DNA of 64,000 bases from JABDMH01 sp050298535 (lineage in GTDB: Bacteria; Bacteroidota; Bacteroidia; Chitinophagales; Saprospiraceae), in NCBI GenBank assembly GCA_050298535.1, contig JBNKUI010000087.1, positions 1-64,000 on the forward strand. Reading direction: 5' to 3'. Under the pieces are notes generated by a model. The model worked only from the letters and a program-made list of their open reading frames with translations. It did no database searches and was not told where the DNA came from. The stretch's first letter is position 1, and each line of letters begins with the position of its first letter. Both the position numbers and the translations under genes were made by a program. This document shows positions 60,450-64,000 of the stretch, one piece after another.

Positions 60450-60602
60450 AACTTTTACTTTTATAACTTACTGCTAAGGTACATGGTACAAGACTTGAAT
60501 AACAGGACACTTTTCTTATTTTTGATCACCCCATATTGACACTTATTCTTCATATATATTTTACTATATTGCTGTTTATCAATGTTTTAATTTCATACAA
60601 TT

Positions 60603-62099
60603 ATGCGTGATCTTATTGAACTTGCTCAAGTGGTTAATCGTCACAAGACCAAATCTTTGAGGACTTTAGACAATCATGCAGAGGATCGTGTAATAGACTT
60701 CTACAATAAGATACTTGATGGGGTCTTTAAAAACGATGATGCTGCCTCAAATTTCTATTTCGGGAAAGACTCAAGTTATCACCAATATCGAAGACTAAAA
60801 AACAAACTAAAGGACCGTTTATGGAACTCAGTCGTATTCGTAGATGTCAACAGTCCCAAATTTAGTTCCATTCAAAAGGCTTTCTACACATGCCACAAGA
60901 ATCTGGTGATAATTAAAATCTTACTTGGAAGATATGCAAGAACCTCCGCTATTGACTTAATAAATAGAACTCTAAAGTACAGCCGAAAGTATGAATTCTC
61001 TGAAATATCACTTGAGCTTTGTAGGTTCCTAAGACGTCATCACGCTATCAAAACTGGAAGAAGGAGCGAATATGAAAAATATAGAAAAGAAGTGAAGGAT
61101 CTTGAAAAAGTTGTTCATGCAGAAAATGTTGTAGCTGAATGTCTTGAGGCAGCAACCTTGGAACTATTGAAAAGCACTAAACCATCTAAGCAATATTTCG
61201 AGGTAGCAGAACACAGTATAAGTATTTTAAAGGATATCAGAACTAACACATTCAGATACCTTGTATTTAGTGGTGATCTTATTGTTACTTATCATTTACA
61301 TAGAAGAAATTATGAACAGGCAATTCAAGAATCTGATCACATCATTGACCAGTTCAGAAGAAAAAAATACCTTCCCACACAATTAATAATACAATTTGTA
61401 TACCATAAAATAATTGCATATGCGGAGCTCCGAGACTATAAAATGTGTCTAGAACTTTATGAAGATAACATATCATTGTTTGAAGTGGGCGTAATCAGAT
61501 GGTATAATATAAAGGAGTTAATGTTTTTGTTACAGTTTCAACAACAACAGTACGGTGATGCTATTGAGACATTTAGAGAAGTTGTTACTAATGATACATT
61601 TAAGAACCAGTCAGTAAAACGTCAAGAAAGCTGGAAGCTTTTCAATGCATATCTTATTTACCTACAGGAGAAAAATATAATTAGTTCTCAAACTATAGAT
61701 AGGGGATTTCGCTTGAACAAGTTTCTGAACGAAGTTCCATTATTCTCCTCGGATAAGATGGGACATAATATACCCGTACTAATAATTCAGATTATCTTTC
61801 TTATTCATTATAAGAAGTATGATGATCTTAATGAGAGGATTGAAGCTATCGAAAAATATACAACTCGATACCTAAGACGTGATAATAATTTTCGATCAAA
61901 TTGTTTCATCAAAATGCTTTTGCAAATTCCCAAGAGGCAGTTTCATAGGAAAGCCGCAGAAAGACATGCCAGGCCATATCTATCTAAACTACTATCACTC
62001 CCTTTGGGAAAGGCAGATCAACCCTTCGAAATCGAAATTATCCCTTATGAAACACTCTGGGAATATGTTCTTGAATCTCTTGACAACCGATTTCATTAG
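60603..62099 (+). CDS. Unknown all-helical protein, paralogue A
   Basis: A 498-residue protein with no signal peptide or membrane segment. Helix-rich, Tyr/Arg/Lys-rich sequence suggests a TPR-like solenoid (for example AIQESDHIIDQFRRKKYLPTQ and MCLELYEDNISLFEVGVIRWYN). Conserved blocks shared with the next gene are VKSIR/TKSLR near residue 18, QKAFYTCHKNLVIIKILLGRYA (about 96-117), EFSEISLEL (about 135) and the tail FEIEIIPYETLWEYVLESL. It is the first of two tandem paralogues with a 46-bp gap. Its function is unknown. Confidence 0.7.
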   Translation: MRDLIELAQVVNRHKTKSLRTLDNHAEDRVIDFYNKILDGVFKNDDAASNFYFGKDSSYHQYRRLKNKLKDRLWNSVVFVDVNSPKFSSIQKAFYTCHKNLVIIKILLGRYARTSAIDLINRTLKYSRKYEFSEISLELCRFLRRHHAIKTGRRSEYEKYRKEVKDLEKVVHAENVVAECLEAATLELLKSTKPSKQYFEVAEHSISILKDIRTNTFRYLVFSGDLIVTYHLHRRNYEQAIQESDHIIDQFRRKKYLPTQLIIQFVYHKIIAYAELRDYKMCLELYEDNISLFEVGVIRWYNIKELMFLLQFQQQQYGDAIETFREVVTNDTFKNQSVKRQESWKLFNAYLIYLQEKNIISSQTIDRGFRLNKFLNEVPLFSSDKMGHNIPVLIIQIIFLIHYKKYDDLNERIEAIEKYTTRYLRRDNNFRSNCFIKMLLQIPKRQFHRKAAERHARPYLSKLLSLPLGKADQPFEIEIIPYETLWEYVLESLDNRFH

Positions 62100-62145
62100 G
62101 TCCTAAGGTTTTCGTTAGATTTGGTAATCATCAAATACCAAATCC

Positions 62146-63645
62146 ATGCATGAGCTCCAGGAACTCGTCGATGTCGTCACTCGCAACAAGGTAAAATCCA
62201 TTCGTCTACTAGAACCCTTTGGTGATCAGCCGCCGGATATGCTCCATGACTTCTATGCACGACTTGCCAATCATGAATTTACCAGTGATGAGGAAGCGGC
62301 GCAATTCTATGGGTACAAGGATGCCAGTGATCGAGGATATCGTAAGCAAAGAGATAAATTGCGGGATCGGTTATACAACTGTTCTGTTTTTATTGACGTA
62401 GATAATAGTCAGTTTGATAGACCCCAAAAAGCATTTTACATATGTCAAAAAAATTTAACTATAATTAGAACTTTACTTGGGCGATATGCGGATAACTCTG
62501 CAATTGACCTTATCAAGAAAACAATCAAGCTTAGTGATAGATTTGAATTTTCAGAAATATCACTGGAGCTATACAAACACCTTCGTGGATTCTATGCTTT
62601 TAAGCTTGGGAATAAGCAAAAGTACATTTCCTATAACAAAATTGTGAAACAACTGGAGCAGGCTACCTCTGCCGAAAATATCGCAATTGAATACTACGAA
62701 AGACTTGCCCTTGAAATCGTTAAGAAGAGCATTCCCTCTGATAAGTATTTCCAAGTTGCAGAAGAATTCATCAACGCAACAAAAGATTTAGGTGTCAAGA
62801 CTTATAAATTCATTTATTTTAGAAATGTTATCAAGTCAAATTATTATCTACACATAAAAGAATATACCCAAGTTATTGGTGTTTGTGACAATGCAATATT
62901 AGCATTGAGATCGAAAAAGTACGTTTCAGATCAATTTATTAATAATTTCTATTTCATTAAGCTAATTGCTTACACTCAGGTAGGTGATCTACAAACTGGC
63001 CGAATATTATTCAAGAAATGTGTTGACGTCTTTGAACGAGGAACAGTTCGATGGTATAACACTTATGACCAGTTCTTTCTTCTATTATGTCGTACAAAGG
63101 AGTACAATCAACTACCTCTGCTCTATGATACTGTTGTATCTTCTTCAAGTTTTGAATATCAGTCACCAAAAAGAAAAGACACTTGGATAATGTACAAAGC
63201 AATCATATATTATCTAAGGCTATTAAAGAAGATCACGCCTTCCCTAAATCATATACATACTGATTTTAATCTAGGTAAGTTTGTAAATAGTTTATCCATA
63301 TATTCTATGGATAAATCGGGCTACAATATTCCGACATTGATTATACAAACACTGATACGTATAAAGAGGCAGAGTAAAGATGTTTTTGACAATATTGATA
63401 GCATAGTAGAGTATGCTCAACGCCACCTAAAGAAAGACACCAACTTCCGATCGCACTACTTTTTCAAAATGCTACTACTGGTACCAAAATGCAATTTTGA
63501 TCGAGGTGTAATCGAAGGCAAGGCAAAGCCTTATCTCAAAAAGTTAGAGTCTGTCCCACTTTCTGAGGCAAAGCAGTCCTTCGAAATAGAGATCATCCCC
63601 TACGAGACCCTCTGGGAGTATGTGCTGGAGTCCCTGGAAAATTAA
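62146..63645 (+). CDS. Unknown all-helical protein, paralogue B
   Basis: A 499-residue protein homologous to the preceding one along its whole length, with best agreement at about 95-150 (QKAFYICQKNLTIIRTLLGRYADNSAIDLIKKT), RWYNTYDQFF (about 303) and the C-terminal FEIEIIPYETLWEYVLESLEN. The middle third is more divergent. The codon choice in the last 60 bp and the first 250 bp is more GC-rich than the middle, so the gene looks like a mosaic. It is probably co-transcribed with paralogue A. Its function is unknown. Confidence 0.7.
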   Translation: MHELQELVDVVTRNKVKSIRLLEPFGDQPPDMLHDFYARLANHEFTSDEEAAQFYGYKDASDRGYRKQRDKLRDRLYNCSVFIDVDNSQFDRPQKAFYICQKNLTIIRTLLGRYADNSAIDLIKKTIKLSDRFEFSEISLELYKHLRGFYAFKLGNKQKYISYNKIVKQLEQATSAENIAIEYYERLALEIVKKSIPSDKYFQVAEEFINATKDLGVKTYKFIYFRNVIKSNYYLHIKEYTQVIGVCDNAILALRSKKYVSDQFINNFYFIKLIAYTQVGDLQTGRILFKKCVDVFERGTVRWYNTYDQFFLLLCRTKEYNQLPLLYDTVVSSSSFEYQSPKRKDTWIMYKAIIYYLRLLKKITPSLNHIHTDFNLGKFVNSLSIYSMDKSGYNIPTLIIQTLIRIKRQSKDVFDNIDSIVEYAQRHLKKDTNFRSHYFFKMLLLVPKCNFDRGVIEGKAKPYLKKLESVPLSEAKQSFEIEIIPYETLWEYVLESLEN

Positions 63646-63709
63646 GCTATGACCCAGATGAGGATCACAATCCAGACTTCATTTCATGTGATGTGGTCAG
63701 TTTATAGTG

Positions 63710-63717
63710 TAACTTTG
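63710..63717 (+). promoter_or_regulatory. Bacteroidota-type -7 box for the yjbQ gene
   Basis: TAACTTTG, a perfect match to TAnnTTTG, 22 bp upstream of the proposed TTG start. The -33 box is not clear. Confidence 0.5.
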
Positions 63718-63738
63718 CCCTTGCAAAAGCTTTAGGCA

Positions 63739-64000
63739 TTGGTAATACACATTGATATCCAATTAACCCCGCAGCGGAGAGGTTTTCATCTGATCACTAG
63801 AGAAGTGTCACAGTATTTGGGTGCGCTGCCCCAAAATGGATTACTTAACCTGTTTATTAAGCATACTTCTGCGGGTATAACGATCAATGAAAACGCGGAT
63901 CCATCAGTTTTATATGATTTTGAGCAAATCTTTAATGCCATTGTCCCGGAAAATCTTCCCTATATCACCCATGACATGGAAGGTCCGGATGATATGCCCG
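63739..64000 (+). CDS. YjbQ/UPF0047-family protein, cut by the window edge
   Basis: An open frame running off the right edge encodes IDIQLTPQRRGFHLITREV, then GLLNLFIKHTSAGITINENADPSV (the HTSAG-type core of the YjbQ family, with conserved His and Asn) and NLPYITHDMEGPDDMP. The family is annotated as secondary thiamine-phosphate synthase from genetic data. An in-frame TAG at 63733 and the lack of ATG leave the TTG at 63739 as the most likely start (an ATT is at 63751). Confidence 0.85.
   Translation, partial: MVIHIDIQLTPQRRGFHLITREVSQYLGALPQNGLLNLFIKHTSAGITINENADPSVLYDFEQIFNAIVPENLPYITHDMEGPDDMP

Overview
The window looks like the chromosome of a marine-type Bacteroidota, plausibly Saprospiria (inference). 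The support is an UpxY-family antiterminator inside a capsule locus, TAnnTTTG-type -7 boxes before several genes, a CysN without a fused CysC domain, a ligase-associated Lhr-like helicase/PdeM pair, and little Shine-Dalgarno signal. No tRNA, rRNA, CRISPR array, insertion sequence or phage gene was recognised.

0.3-48.2 kb: one almost unbroken minus-strand block, from metH (48.2 kb) to a mannose-1-phosphate guanylyltransferase (0.4 kb), closed by an intrinsic terminator at 287-333. It is a surface-polysaccharide locus with many 4-base (ATGA) start/stop overlaps. From its 5' end it holds metH, a Wzz-like chain-length protein, a winged-helix/nucleotidyltransferase protein, a UDP-HexNAc dehydrogenase, UpxY, UDP-glucose dehydrogenase, DUF2061, cysC, a small unknown gene, cysD and cysN (PAPS supply), a UDP-glucuronate 4-epimerase and a WlbA-like oxidoreductase. 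After the repeat-rich zone come a WbpP-like epimerase, a Wzx flippase, a sulfotransferase, a DegT aminotransferase, an ATP-grasp protein, a second PLP-fold protein, a CitE-MaoC-CitE acyl-CoA module with a hexapeptide acyltransferase, several glycosyltransferases, a Wzy polymerase, a GNAT protein, a polysaccharide deacetylase, a beta-helix protein, a bi-domain oxidoreductase, a heparinase-II/III-like protein, a bacillosamine-type set (PglF/E/D/C-like), a DUF218 protein, WecB and ManC. Together they predict a sulfated, uronic-acid-containing, unusually N-acylated polysaccharide made by a Wzx/Wzy route.

29.9-38.3 kb: this stretch of the locus is interrupted by small self-contained modules unrelated to sugar synthesis (HepT/MntA-type toxin-antitoxin pair, a nucleotidyltransferase with a 59-residue partner, two four-helix-bundle genes). 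They sit among degenerate 7-bp and 8-bp repeats, composite palindromes and a family of short hairpins whose arms change in a complementary way between copies. The repeats enter the 5' coding end of one sugar epimerase gene and split cysD from cysN. This cassette-like architecture, with the hairpin family that recurs at 0.3, 48 and 59 kb, is the best candidate for something undescribed.

48.2-58.6 kb: ordinary chromosomal genes: trmB, an outer-membrane beta-barrel protein, a thioredoxin/MsrA-like fusion, an Lhr-like helicase and PdeM, an ECF sigma factor with a small anti-sigma-like protein, prfA and sucB. A decayed duplicated block lies between metH and trmB.

58.6-64.0 kb: about 1.7 kb without a convincing large gene, holding GTGTGG repeats, hairpins and at least four minus-strand intrinsic terminators with possible tiny genes. 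Then come two tandem paralogous ~500-residue proteins of unknown function and the start of a YjbQ-family gene cut by the window edge.
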